A DNA stretch of 13,416 bases from positions 1 to 13,416 of the forward strand of contig USEY01000072.1 of assembly GCA_900553815.1 (NCBI GenBank), read 5' to 3'. The notes below the pieces were generated by a model. The model had not been told where the DNA came from. It searched no databases and was given only the letters and a program-made list of their open reading frames with translations. The DNA is from an uncultured Bacteroides sp. (lineage in GTDB: Bacteria; Bacteroidota; Bacteroidia; Bacteroidales; Bacteroidaceae). The translations under genes were made by a program, and so were the position numbers. Positions 1 to 7,284 of the stretch are shown one piece after another. Every line of letters begins with the position of its first letter. Positions within the stretch are counted from its first letter, which is position 1.

Positions 1-10
1 TTTATTTACT

Positions 11-40
11 GCCAGAGCCGCTTAGGCTGGGCTAATTTTT
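11..40 (+). terminator. possible terminator of an upstream gene
   Basis: GCC (11-13) and AGCC (16-19) can pair with GGCT (25-28) and GGC (30-32) around a small loop, and a T run follows at 36-40. The stem is short and has an asymmetric internal loop. It would end a gene lying left of the window, which cannot be seen. The rest of 41-134 is AT-rich and non-coding; a weak promoter-like TATGTTTTTG lies at 94-103 but has no well-spaced upstream box. Confidence 0.3.
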
Positions 41-134
41 AACGAACTATTGATTGTATATTGAATTAATAGATATTGTTTTTTTAGTTATTATATGTTT
101 TTGTATTGGATTTTATGTTGATGCAATAAAATTT

Positions 135-1193
135 ATGAAATATTATTTTGTTAGAGTGGCTTTTTTATTAGGACTTGTATTCATGTCTGCATGCGCTTCT
201 TGTGGAGAAAAGGATAAGAAAGAAATTGTGCTTGATGGCATGGAAGTTGGAGGTGTGGAGAATAATATCAAAAGATATACCAATCCAGTGATAGCTACTT
301 CTGTACCAGATCCAACAACCATTCGTGTTCAGGATGGAACCTACTATTTGTATGGAACTGAGAATATACGCAATTTGCCTATTTATCGTTCAGAAGATTT
401 GGTTAACTGGACACAGGTAGGTACTGCATTTACTAATGAAACTCGTCCGACAGATGTAAAAGGAGCTAGCTTATGGGCACCTGAAATCAGATATATTAAA
501 GGTAAATATGTATTGTTCTATTCACTAGCTATCTGGGGACAGGAATGGGTAAGTACTATAGGCTATGCTGTTTCTGATAAGCCGGAAGGTCCTTTTACTC
601 CGAAAGGCATTGTTTTTAGCAGTCATGATGTCAATGTGCAGAATTCTATTGATGAGTTCTTTTATGAAGAAAACGGAAGATATTATATGCTTTGGGGTAG
701 TTTCCGTGGTATTTACTTGATGGAATTGAATGTAACTGATGATTTGGTGATAACTCCTAAAAAAGAAACAATGATTCAAGTGGCAGGAACTGCTTTTGAA
801 GCTGTGAATGTATGGAAACGTGATGGTTATTACTATCTGTTTGCTTCTATTGGTTCATGTTGTGAAGGAGCGAATAGTACATACACTACAGTGGTGGGGC
901 GTGCTAAAAATTTGTCTGGTCCATATTTGGATAAAGATGGCGAACGTATGTTGGACAATGCTTATACGGTCGTTATTGGTAAGAGTAGTGCGTTTGTTGG
1001 AGTAGGTCATAATTCTATTTTGCAAAAAGACGATAAAGGAAATACCTGGATGCTTTATCATGGTTATCAGTTGAATAAAGTTGATGACGGACGTTTGGTT
1101 TTACTCGATCGTGTCTTGTGGGATGAGGAGGGATGGCCTTATGTCGAGGGTGGACAATCTTCATTGAAAGCAGATGTTCCTGAAATAAATTGA
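135..1193 (+). CDS. GH43 lipoprotein, endo-1,5-alpha-L-arabinanase type
   Basis: Probable surface or periplasmic enzyme cutting alpha-1,5-linked arabinan backbones. The 352-residue product begins with a lipoprotein signal ending in MSAC (Cys20), followed by a charged linker. The five-bladed GH43 catalytic domain shows the usual triad: base Asp59 in the PDP motif, the pKa-modulating Asp173 in NSID, and acid Glu222 in GTAFEAV. The GSCCEGANSTY stretch (from about 240) followed by VVGRAKNLSGPYLDKDG is characteristic of endo-arabinanases, and a late His lies in VGHNSIL. I chose ATG 135 because the signal peptide begins there; the frame stays open upstream to a TTG at 54, but that would add a second hydrophobic segment ahead of the signal. 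It is AT-rich relative to the right half of the window. The next GH43 starts 24 bases downstream, so the two are probably co-transcribed. Family assignment is firm; endo activity is inferred from motif resemblance. Confidence 0.85.
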   Translation: MKYYFVRVAFLLGLVFMSACASCGEKDKKEIVLDGMEVGGVENNIKRYTNPVIATSVPDPTTIRVQDGTYYLYGTENIRNLPIYRSEDLVNWTQVGTAFTNETRPTDVKGASLWAPEIRYIKGKYVLFYSLAIWGQEWVSTIGYAVSDKPEGPFTPKGIVFSSHDVNVQNSIDEFFYEENGRYYMLWGSFRGIYLMELNVTDDLVITPKKETMIQVAGTAFEAVNVWKRDGYYYLFASIGSCCEGANSTYTTVVGRAKNLSGPYLDKDGERMLDNAYTVVIGKSSAFVGVGHNSILQKDDKGNTWMLYHGYQLNKVDDGRLVLLDRVLWDEEGWPYVEGGQSSLKADVPEIN

Positions 1194-1217
1194 TTTTATA
1201 ACTTAATTCTGAACGAT

Positions 1218-2198
1218 ATGCACATCAAGTTATTTTTAGCAGGACTCTTTATGTTGGTCATGGTAGACTGTGAAGCGTCTGAATCCGTTCAACAACAGAA
1301 ACACGATATATTATATGCTGATCCTACCATTGTTTTAGACAATGGTAAGTATTACATGACTGGAACCGGTTCACAAACTCCTCCGGGATTTACAGTTTTG
1401 GTGTCTGATGATTTGCAGAAGTGGACAACCGGGACATCCGACTATTATCGTTTTATTTTGCATAAAGGTGAGTCGTATGGTGAAACTGGTTTTTGGGCAC
1501 CACAATGGTTGAAGGAGGGTGATACATATTATTTCGCTTATACGGCTAATGAACAGACTGCATTAGCTCGTGGTACTTCTATAACCGGTCCTTTCATGCA
1601 AAACGAACTGGAGCCTATTGATGGCTCGGAGAAGAATATAGATCCTTTCTTGTTCAAAGATGATGATGGAAAATATTATTTATATCATGTTCGCTTCAAT
1701 CAGGGTAATTATATTTGGGTAGCTGAGTTCGATATGCAGACAGGTGCCATAAAGAGGGAGACATTGAAGCAATGTCTGGATTGTACAGAAGCCTGGGAAC
1801 GTACCGATAATTATGCTTCTGATCCCATTATGGAAGGGCCTACTGTTATTAAGTTGGATGGAAAATATTATTTGTTTTATTCAGCCAATCATTATATGAA
1901 TATTGATTATGCGGTAGGTTATGCTACCGCTGATTCTCCATTTGGGCCTTGGAAAAAATATGAAGGTAACCCTATCATACATCGCAGCATTGTAGGCGAG
2001 AATGGTTCAGGGCATGGGGATGTCTTCTTAGGTAAAGATGGAGGCTATTATTATGTATATCATGTGCATAAATCTGAGACAAAAGTCTCTCCCCGTGCTA
2101 CGCGTATCATTCCTTTGCACTTGACAAAGAGTAATGATGGTCTTTATGACATATCGGTGAAGGGCGATGAAGTAATTAAGCCCTATCAACTTTATTAA
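1218..2198 (+). CDS. GH43 secreted glycosidase, arabinofuranosidase-like
   Basis: The 326-residue secreted GH43 enzyme is probably an exo-acting alpha-L-arabinofuranosidase or related furanosidase. A hydrophobic signal covers residues 1-16. Cys18 is preceded by Asp, so the lipobox is not canonical, and signal peptidase I cleavage after CEA is also possible. The triad fits GH43: Asp35 in YADP, Asp132 in NIDPF, Glu206 in IMEGP. The His in GHGDVF (256) matches the conserved late histidine of the fold. It lacks the GSCC signature of the preceding endo-arabinanase, so the two probably act on different bonds or ends. The pair is spaced 24 bases apart and has similar AT-rich composition. An 80-base AT-rich gap with no clear terminator separates it from the next gene. 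Exact specificity (arabinose, xylose or galactofuranose) cannot be read from the sequence. Confidence 0.8.
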   Translation: MHIKLFLAGLFMLVMVDCEASESVQQQKHDILYADPTIVLDNGKYYMTGTGSQTPPGFTVLVSDDLQKWTTGTSDYYRFILHKGESYGETGFWAPQWLKEGDTYYFAYTANEQTALARGTSITGPFMQNELEPIDGSEKNIDPFLFKDDDGKYYLYHVRFNQGNYIWVAEFDMQTGAIKRETLKQCLDCTEAWERTDNYASDPIMEGPTVIKLDGKYYLFYSANHYMNIDYAVGYATADSPFGPWKKYEGNPIIHRSIVGENGSGHGDVFLGKDGGYYYVYHVHKSETKVSPRATRIIPLHLTKSNDGLYDISVKGDEVIKPYQLY

Positions 2199-2278
2199 TA
2201 ATTTTGGGTACATATTTCGTTAGTGCTGTTAATATATTCTTGGATTAGCAATGTCCCTATTTTTTAATTAGCAAACCA

Positions 2279-4324
2279 ATGAAACATCACTTTATCAACT
2301 TTAAGCAACTGTTTCTGGGAATTGTGTTCTTAACGTGTGCTGCTGGTACAAAGGCTGTATGTATAGAAGCTGGAGAAATTTCAGCGTCTGTTACTTTGAA
2401 AGTTCCTGGCAATAAAGCTGTATCCCATTCATTAACATTGAAAGAAACAGGTAATGGTCAGTATAATTGCATTTCAACAGGAAACTTGCCTCTTACCATC
2501 ACCCGCCATATCGAGGCCATAAATGGTGCTCAACGTATCACTGTTACCCTTCAGGCCCGTGAAGATATATATTTCAATTACGGCGAACAGTTAAAGACTG
2601 GTTATCGACATAATGACTGTCAGTTCTACATGCCCGGTTTCTGGTATCGTCGCAATTTGCGTTCACCTAAAGAGGCTCCTTCTTTCCACACATCGGATAG
2701 CTGGCTGGTGCGCGAAGACCGTCTCAGTACACCACTGACGGCAGTCTTCAATCCGGTTGCCGGAAAGTCCTTGTCGGTAATCCGAATAGACGATTTTCAG
2801 AAAGAAGCACTGACTACACATAAGGAAGGTGAAGTTATATTGTCCGGTGAAACGTCCATAGGCTATACGGGTTTTGAGAACGTAGATGGCACAACAGTAC
2901 TTTCCTATGGTTTCCCTTATCGGGAGGCCCCTCGTACGTACATTCGCAAACTGACATTGGCTCCTTCTGTTGAGGCTTTTCAGCTTCTACGCAAAGGACA
3001 GACTCTTTCTTTGGTGTGGGAAGTGAGCGAACGTTCGGCTGCCGATTTCTCCGAGTGTGTGCAGCGTACATGGGAATACTGCTATGACACCTATCGTCCG
3101 CAGCCTGTGTCTACACCTTATACGGAAGCCAAGATGAAAGAAGTATTGAGCAACTTTTTTGTTGAGAGTTATGTAGGTAATGAGACTACACATTACTATT
3201 CGGGTGTAGAGTTGAAGACTGCTACCTGTGCCAGTACCGATGTTGCCGAGATTGGCTTTGTGGGTCGTACACTGCTCAATGCCTTCAATGCCTTGGAATA
3301 CGGTGAAGCACAGGGACGTACAGATCTGACAGTGAATGCTAACAGCGTGTTTGATACCTACTTGCAAAACGGTTTTTCACCGACCGGCTTTTTCAATGAA
3401 GTAGTTCACTATCAACGTAGCGGTATAGCAGCTATACACAGCATTCGTCGCCAATCAGAAGGTGTATATGCCATGCTCTATTACCTGGATTATGAGAAGA
3501 AGCAGGGCCGACGTCATCCTGAATGGGAAAAGCGTTTGCGCACCATGCTCGATATGTTTCTTAAGCTTCAAAACAAAGATGGTAGTCTGCCACGGAAGTT
3601 TAAGGACGATTTCTCTATAGTTGATGCCAGCGGAGGTAGTACTCCTTCAGCTACTTTGCCATTGGTAATGGCTTATAAATATTTTAAGGATAAACGCTAT
3701 CTGACTGCTGCCAAGCGTACGGTGGATTATTTGGAAAAAGAACTGATATCCAAGTCCGATTATTTCTCGTCCACTCTTGATGCTAACTGTGAAGATAAGG
3801 AGGCCTCACTTTATGCTTCTACGGCCGCTTATTACCTCGCTCTAGTTACCAAGGGTAAGGAGCAAACCCATTATGCAGATTTGGCTCGTAAGGCGGCTTA
3901 TTTTGCCTTATCGTGGTATTATACTTGGGATGTACCCTTTGCGCAGGGACAAATGTTGGGAGACATTGGTCTGAAAACTCGTGGATGGGGCAATGTATCA
4001 GTCGAAAATAACCACATTGATGTCTTTGTCTTCGACTTTGCCGATGTGCTTCGCTGGCTTTCTCAGCGTTACGATGAGCCTCGCTTTGCAGCTTTTGCCG
4101 AGGTTATCTCCACTTCCATGCGTCAGTTGCTTCCGTGCGAAGGACACATGTGTGGTATTGCCAAGGTGGGTTATTATCCTGAGGTCGTACAGCATACCAA
4201 CTGGGATTATGGTCGAAATGGTAAAGGTTATTATAACAATATATTCGCACCGGGCTGGACCGTCGCTTCTCTTTGGGAACTCTTTTCACCGGGGCGTGCC
4301 GAACATTTTCTGTTGAAGAAATAG
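2279..4324 (+). CDS. secreted two-domain protein, possible helical-barrel glycosidase
   Basis: I do not recognise the family. The 681-residue product has a signal peptide (1-26, likely cut after GTKA). Residues 30-250 look beta-rich, with YGEQL, QFYMPGFWYRR and FENVDGTTVLSYGFPY. From about 280 to 670 it looks alpha-helical in repeated hairpins, as in (alpha/alpha)6-barrel glycosidases: TLLNAFNALEYGE, LDMFLKLQNKDGSLPRKF, TAAKRTVDYLEKEL, ASTAAYYLALV, AAYFALSWYYTWDVPF, and RGWGNVSVENNHIDVFVFDF near 568-586. The C-terminal part carries many exposed aromatic and acidic residues (HTNWDYGRNGKGYYNN, 629-644) of the sort that line sugar clefts. Placement between GH43 enzymes and an aldose epimerase, only 18 bases before the latter, supports a role in the same glycan pathway, but that is inference. 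Base composition rises along the gene: its first 300 bases resemble the AT-rich GH43 genes and the rest is GC-richer. It could be a hydrolase, a lyase-like barrel or a non-catalytic binder. Confidence 0.75.
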   Translation: MKHHFINFKQLFLGIVFLTCAAGTKAVCIEAGEISASVTLKVPGNKAVSHSLTLKETGNGQYNCISTGNLPLTITRHIEAINGAQRITVTLQAREDIYFNYGEQLKTGYRHNDCQFYMPGFWYRRNLRSPKEAPSFHTSDSWLVREDRLSTPLTAVFNPVAGKSLSVIRIDDFQKEALTTHKEGEVILSGETSIGYTGFENVDGTTVLSYGFPYREAPRTYIRKLTLAPSVEAFQLLRKGQTLSLVWEVSERSAADFSECVQRTWEYCYDTYRPQPVSTPYTEAKMKEVLSNFFVESYVGNETTHYYSGVELKTATCASTDVAEIGFVGRTLLNAFNALEYGEAQGRTDLTVNANSVFDTYLQNGFSPTGFFNEVVHYQRSGIAAIHSIRRQSEGVYAMLYYLDYEKKQGRRHPEWEKRLRTMLDMFLKLQNKDGSLPRKFKDDFSIVDASGGSTPSATLPLVMAYKYFKDKRYLTAAKRTVDYLEKELISKSDYFSSTLDANCEDKEASLYASTAAYYLALVTKGKEQTHYADLARKAAYFALSWYYTWDVPFAQGQMLGDIGLKTRGWGNVSVENNHIDVFVFDFADVLRWLSQRYDEPRFAAFAEVISTSMRQLLPCEGHMCGIAKVGYYPEVVQHTNWDYGRNGKGYYNNIFAPGWTVASLWELFSPGRAEHFLLKK

Positions 4325-4342
4325 AACCTAACAAAAAGCAAT

Positions 4343-5476
4343 ATGAATAAACTGATAACTTTACTGGCAGGCCTAATGCTGTGTGCATCGGCCTGCACCG
4401 AGAAACAAACGGCAGAAACGACTGCGTCAGGCCTGAAACCGGCTGATTTCCGTACAGAGGTTGACGGTAAACAGACTGATTTGTTTACGCTGAAGAACAA
4501 GAACGGTATGGAAGTGTGCATCACCAATTTTGGAGGTCGCATTGTCTCTATCATGGTGCCCGACCGTAATGGAAACATGCGCGATGTAGTTTTGGGATTC
4601 GATTCCATTCAGGATTATATCAAGTATCCCACAGACTTCGGTGCTACCATTGGGCGCTATGCCAACCGTATCAATCAAGGGAAAATCACGGTTGAGGGTG
4701 TAGAATACCAATTGCCTCAAAACAACTATGGACATTGTCTGCATGGTGGTCCTCACGGATTCCAGTATCAGGTGTTCAATGCCCGTCAACTCAACAGCCA
4801 GTCTCTGGAACTTTCTTACTTGTCGAAGGATGGGGAAGAAGGTTTTCCGGGTAACTTAACGTGTAAGGTGGTTTTTTCTTTGACAGACGATAATGCCATA
4901 GACATTCGTTACAGTGCAGAGACCGACCGTGCCACCGTGGTGAATATGACCAATCATTCCTATTTCAATCTGGATGGCAATCCGGCTCAATCCAATGCCA
5001 ACTACCTGCTGACCATCGATGCTGATTCTTACACTCCCGTAGACAGCACTTTCATGACGACCGGCGAGATAGCTCCCGTAGAAGGTACAGAGATGGATTT
5101 TCGTACTCCTGTGGCTATAGGTGCACGGATAAACAATGATTCTCAGCAGCTGAAAAACGGAAAGGGATATGACCATAACTGGGTGCTGAATACCAAGGGC
5201 GATATCACTCGTCCGTGTGCTACGCTGATGTCTCCCGAAAGCGGCATCGTACTCGATGTTTACACTAACGAACCGGGCATTCAGATTTATGCGGGCAATT
5301 TCCTGGATGGCACGCTGACAGGCAAGAAAGGCATTGTCTACGGCCATCGCGCCTCCGTGTGTCTGGAGACTCAAAAGTTCCCTGACACTCCTAATAAGCC
5401 TCAGTGGCCCTCTGCTCTTTTAAAACCGGGCGAGCAGTACAACAGTCATTGTATTTATAAGTTTTCAGTAAGGTAA
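4343..5476 (+). CDS. galM: aldose 1-epimerase (mutarotase), lipoprotein
   Basis: It interconverts alpha and beta anomers of free aldoses, here probably sugars released by the neighbouring glycosidases. The 377-residue product has a lipoprotein signal with the lipobox ASAC (Cys18), so it is exported rather than cytoplasmic as in E. coli GalM. Family landmarks are present: GRYANRI (104-110), substrate-binding HGG (134-136), the catalytic acid His205 in TNHSYFNL, GYDHNW (275-280), and the catalytic base Glu342 in CLETQKFPDTPN. Length is usual for the family plus a signal. It follows the unknown 681-residue gene by 18 bases and is followed by a strong hairpin, so it is the last gene of the cassette. 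Substrate preference (arabinose, galactose or xylose) is not determinable. Confidence 0.92.
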   Translation: MNKLITLLAGLMLCASACTEKQTAETTASGLKPADFRTEVDGKQTDLFTLKNKNGMEVCITNFGGRIVSIMVPDRNGNMRDVVLGFDSIQDYIKYPTDFGATIGRYANRINQGKITVEGVEYQLPQNNYGHCLHGGPHGFQYQVFNARQLNSQSLELSYLSKDGEEGFPGNLTCKVVFSLTDDNAIDIRYSAETDRATVVNMTNHSYFNLDGNPAQSNANYLLTIDADSYTPVDSTFMTTGEIAPVEGTEMDFRTPVAIGARINNDSQQLKNGKGYDHNWVLNTKGDITRPCATLMSPESGIVLDVYTNEPGIQIYAGNFLDGTLTGKKGIVYGHRASVCLETQKFPDTPNKPQWPSALLKPGEQYNSHCIYKFSVR

Positions 5477-5497
5477 AAGATATATTCTGATTAATGT

Positions 5498-5538
5498 TTA
5501 AGGGCCGGCATAACTGATGTCGGCCCTTAAATGTTTTT
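5498..5538. terminator. bidirectional rho-independent terminator
   Basis: A 13-base-pair stem (TTAAGGGCCGGCA at 5498-5510 with TGTCGGCCCTTAA at 5518-5530, one G-T wobble) closes a 7-base loop, and TTTTT follows at 5534-5538. It sits between convergent genes, the epimerase on + and ybeY on -. The T tract favours + strand use; the minus-strand tail is poorer, but the hairpin could still serve both. Confidence 0.88.
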
Positions 5539-5962
5539 ATGCTTGTGATTTTCTCATCCCCAGCGCTCTGTTCTCCGCCTCTTCCATGATTTCCCGTTCT
5601 CCTGGCCCTTTGTCATTGATGCCACAAAGGTGCAGGATGCCGTGGATGATGACGCGGTGCAGTTCGCGTTCATAGTCATTGTCGGCAAATTGTTCGGCAT
5701 TCGTGCGCACGGTGTCCAGGCTGATGAAAAGGTCGCCGCTCAGACGGTTACCCTCACAGTAGTCAAAGGTGATGATATCCGTGTAGTAATCATGTTGCAG
5801 GTACTGGCGGTTCACTTCCAGTATCTTTTCGTCCGAACAGAAAATATAGGCGATTTCGCCGATTTTCTTTCCGTATGTGGCAGCTACGGCTTTTATCCAT
5901 TCCGTCGTCTCCCGTTTCTTGATGTCGGGCATGTCTACGCCCTCTGTTTGGTAGGTTATCAT
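5537..5962 (-). CDS. ybeY: endoribonuclease / rRNA maturation factor YbeY
   Basis: Cytoplasmic UPF0054 metalloprotein needed for 16S rRNA 3' end maturation and ribosome quality control in studied bacteria. At 141 residues it has normal length. The conserved NRQYLQHDYYTDIITFDY segment (51-68) and GDLFIS (76-81) are present. The metal motif reads HGILHLCGINDKG: His107 and His111 are kept, while the third ligand position, His in E. coli, is Asp117. From memory this substitution is usual in Bacteroidetes and does not suggest inactivity. It starts 67 bases after the stop of the upstream Spm-like gene, with a hairpin in the gap, and ends against the shared terminator. Identification is firm. Confidence 0.93.
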   Translation of the reverse strand: MITYQTEGVDMPDIKKRETTEWIKAVAATYGKKIGEIAYIFCSDEKILEVNRQYLQHDYYTDIITFDYCEGNRLSGDLFISLDTVRTNAEQFADNDYERELHRVIIHGILHLCGINDKGPGEREIMEEAENRALGMRKSQA

Positions 5963-5995
5963 ACAGACAAAAGTTTATTGAGTCATTTATGCTAT

Positions 5996-6024
5996 CACGT
6001 TGTTGCCTTTCTGGCAAAAGCGTG
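5996..6024 (-). other. intergenic hairpin upstream of ybeY
   Basis: CACG (5996-5999) pairs with CGTG (6021-6024), and TTGCC (6003-6007) pairs with GGCAA (6013-6017), around a 5-base loop. The 3-base joint between them is mostly pairable (one T-A, one T-G, one G-A mismatch). There is no T tract after it on the minus strand, so it is unlikely to be a full terminator. It could act as an RNA processing site or stabilise the 3' end of the upstream transcript. Confidence 0.4.
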
Positions 6025-6029
6025 TTGTT

Positions 6030-7262
6030 TTAATGAAAGAATACGTAGCTGATGATAATTCCAGCTACAACGCCCGACAGATCGGCCAGTAGTCCGCAGG
6101 TCACGGCATTGCGCGTCTTGCTGACACCCACACTGCCGAAGTATACCGCCAGAATGTAGAACGTGGTATCCGAAGCACCACGTACCACGCAGCTCATGCG
6201 TCCCACAAACGAGTCGGCTCCATACTGGTTCATGGCGTCAATCATCAGCCCGTTCGCCGCACTGCCGCTCAAGGCCTTCATCAGTGCTGTAGGCAGTGCT
6301 CCCACAAAGCTGGTGTCCACTCCCAGCAGTCCTATCAGATAGCCTATGCCCTGTACCAGCAAGTCCATGGCTCCAGAGGTGCGAAAAACCGCGATTCCAA
6401 CGAGAAAAGCCACCAGGTAGGGAATGATACGCACAGCAGTGGTAAAACCCTCCTTGGCGCCCTCTATGAAGGCGTCGTAGACGTTTATCTTCTTCCATAC
6501 ACCCCAGACTATGAAAAACAGGATGATGCTGAACAGAATAATGTTGGCCGTCAAGGTAGAGTAGGCACCCATCTGTTCGCGCCCAACGTTGACAAACAGG
6601 TATACCAGCCCCGTGAAGAACAGGGCAATGCCGCCCACCAGCAACAGGATAGGCTTGCACAACAGGTTTATGCGTTGGCTGATGCTGACCACGGCCACTC
6701 CTACAAAAGTCGATATGGTGGTGGTAATCAGTGTGGGGATGAATATATCGGTAGGTTGTGCAGCCCCCATCTGTGCCCGGTACATCATGATGCTCACCGG
6801 TATCAGGATAAGCCCCGAGGTATTGATGACCAGAAACATAATCATCGGGTTGGTGGCCGTGTCTTTTTTCGGGTTCAGTTCCTGCAGTTCCTTCATGGCT
6901 TTCAGTCCCATCGGTGTGGCGGCGTTGTCCAGTCCCAGCATGTTGGCTGAAAGGTTCATGAAGATGCTTCCCATGGCCGGATGTCCCTTGGGAATGTCGG
7001 GAAACAGACGGCAGAATACCGGGCTGAGCCAGCGCGACAGGGCGTTTATCATGCCGCTCTGCTCGCCTATCTTCATGATGCCCAGCCAGAGGGCCAGAAT
7101 ACCCGTCAGGCCCAGCGATATTTCAAAGGCATTCTTCGAAGAGTCGAACGTGGAGTTGACCAGTGCGGTGAAGATTTCCGTGTCGCCCATGAACAGCAGT
7201 TTGCCCAGTGCCACGATGAATGCCACGACGAAGAAAGCTACCCAGATGTAGTTTAGTACCAT
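6030..7262 (-). CDS. fused SpmA-SpmB-like nucleoside-recognition (Gate) membrane protein
   Basis: The 410-residue polytopic inner-membrane protein joins two Gate/nucleoside-recognition domains. In Bacillus these are separate proteins, SpmA and SpmB, linked to spore core dehydration. The N-terminal half carries the SpmA signature ANMLGLDNAATPMGLKAM (106-123); the C-terminal half carries the SpmB signature RGASDTTFYILAVYFG (361-376). Hydrophobic segments are seen at about 5-20, 50-62, 140-160, 175-190, 205-225, 240-255, 290-303 and 395-409. A frame extension to 7319 exists but would overlap the upstream peptidase gene by 35 bases and lacks family similarity, so ATG 7262, giving MVLNYIWVAFF, is chosen. 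It begins 22 bases after the M28 peptidase stop, implying one operon. Bacteroidales do not sporulate, so the role is probably transport or envelope-related; substrate unknown. Confidence 0.85.
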   Translation of the reverse strand: MVLNYIWVAFFVVAFIVALGKLLFMGDTEIFTALVNSTFDSSKNAFEISLGLTGILALWLGIMKIGEQSGMINALSRWLSPVFCRLFPDIPKGHPAMGSIFMNLSANMLGLDNAATPMGLKAMKELQELNPKKDTATNPMIMFLVINTSGLILIPVSIMMYRAQMGAAQPTDIFIPTLITTTISTFVGVAVVSISQRINLLCKPILLLVGGIALFFTGLVYLFVNVGREQMGAYSTLTANIILFSIILFFIVWGVWKKINVYDAFIEGAKEGFTTAVRIIPYLVAFLVGIAVFRTSGAMDLLVQGIGYLIGLLGVDTSFVGALPTALMKALSGSAANGLMIDAMNQYGADSFVGRMSCVVRGASDTTFYILAVYFGSVGVSKTRNAVTCGLLADLSGVVAGIIISYVFFH

Positions 7263-7284
7263 AGTGTCAATGTTTGTTGGTTGG

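Noticed and set aside
54..134. TTG-initiated extension of the first GH43 gene
   Set aside because: It would put an extra hydrophobic segment ahead of a complete lipoprotein signal that starts with ATG at 135.
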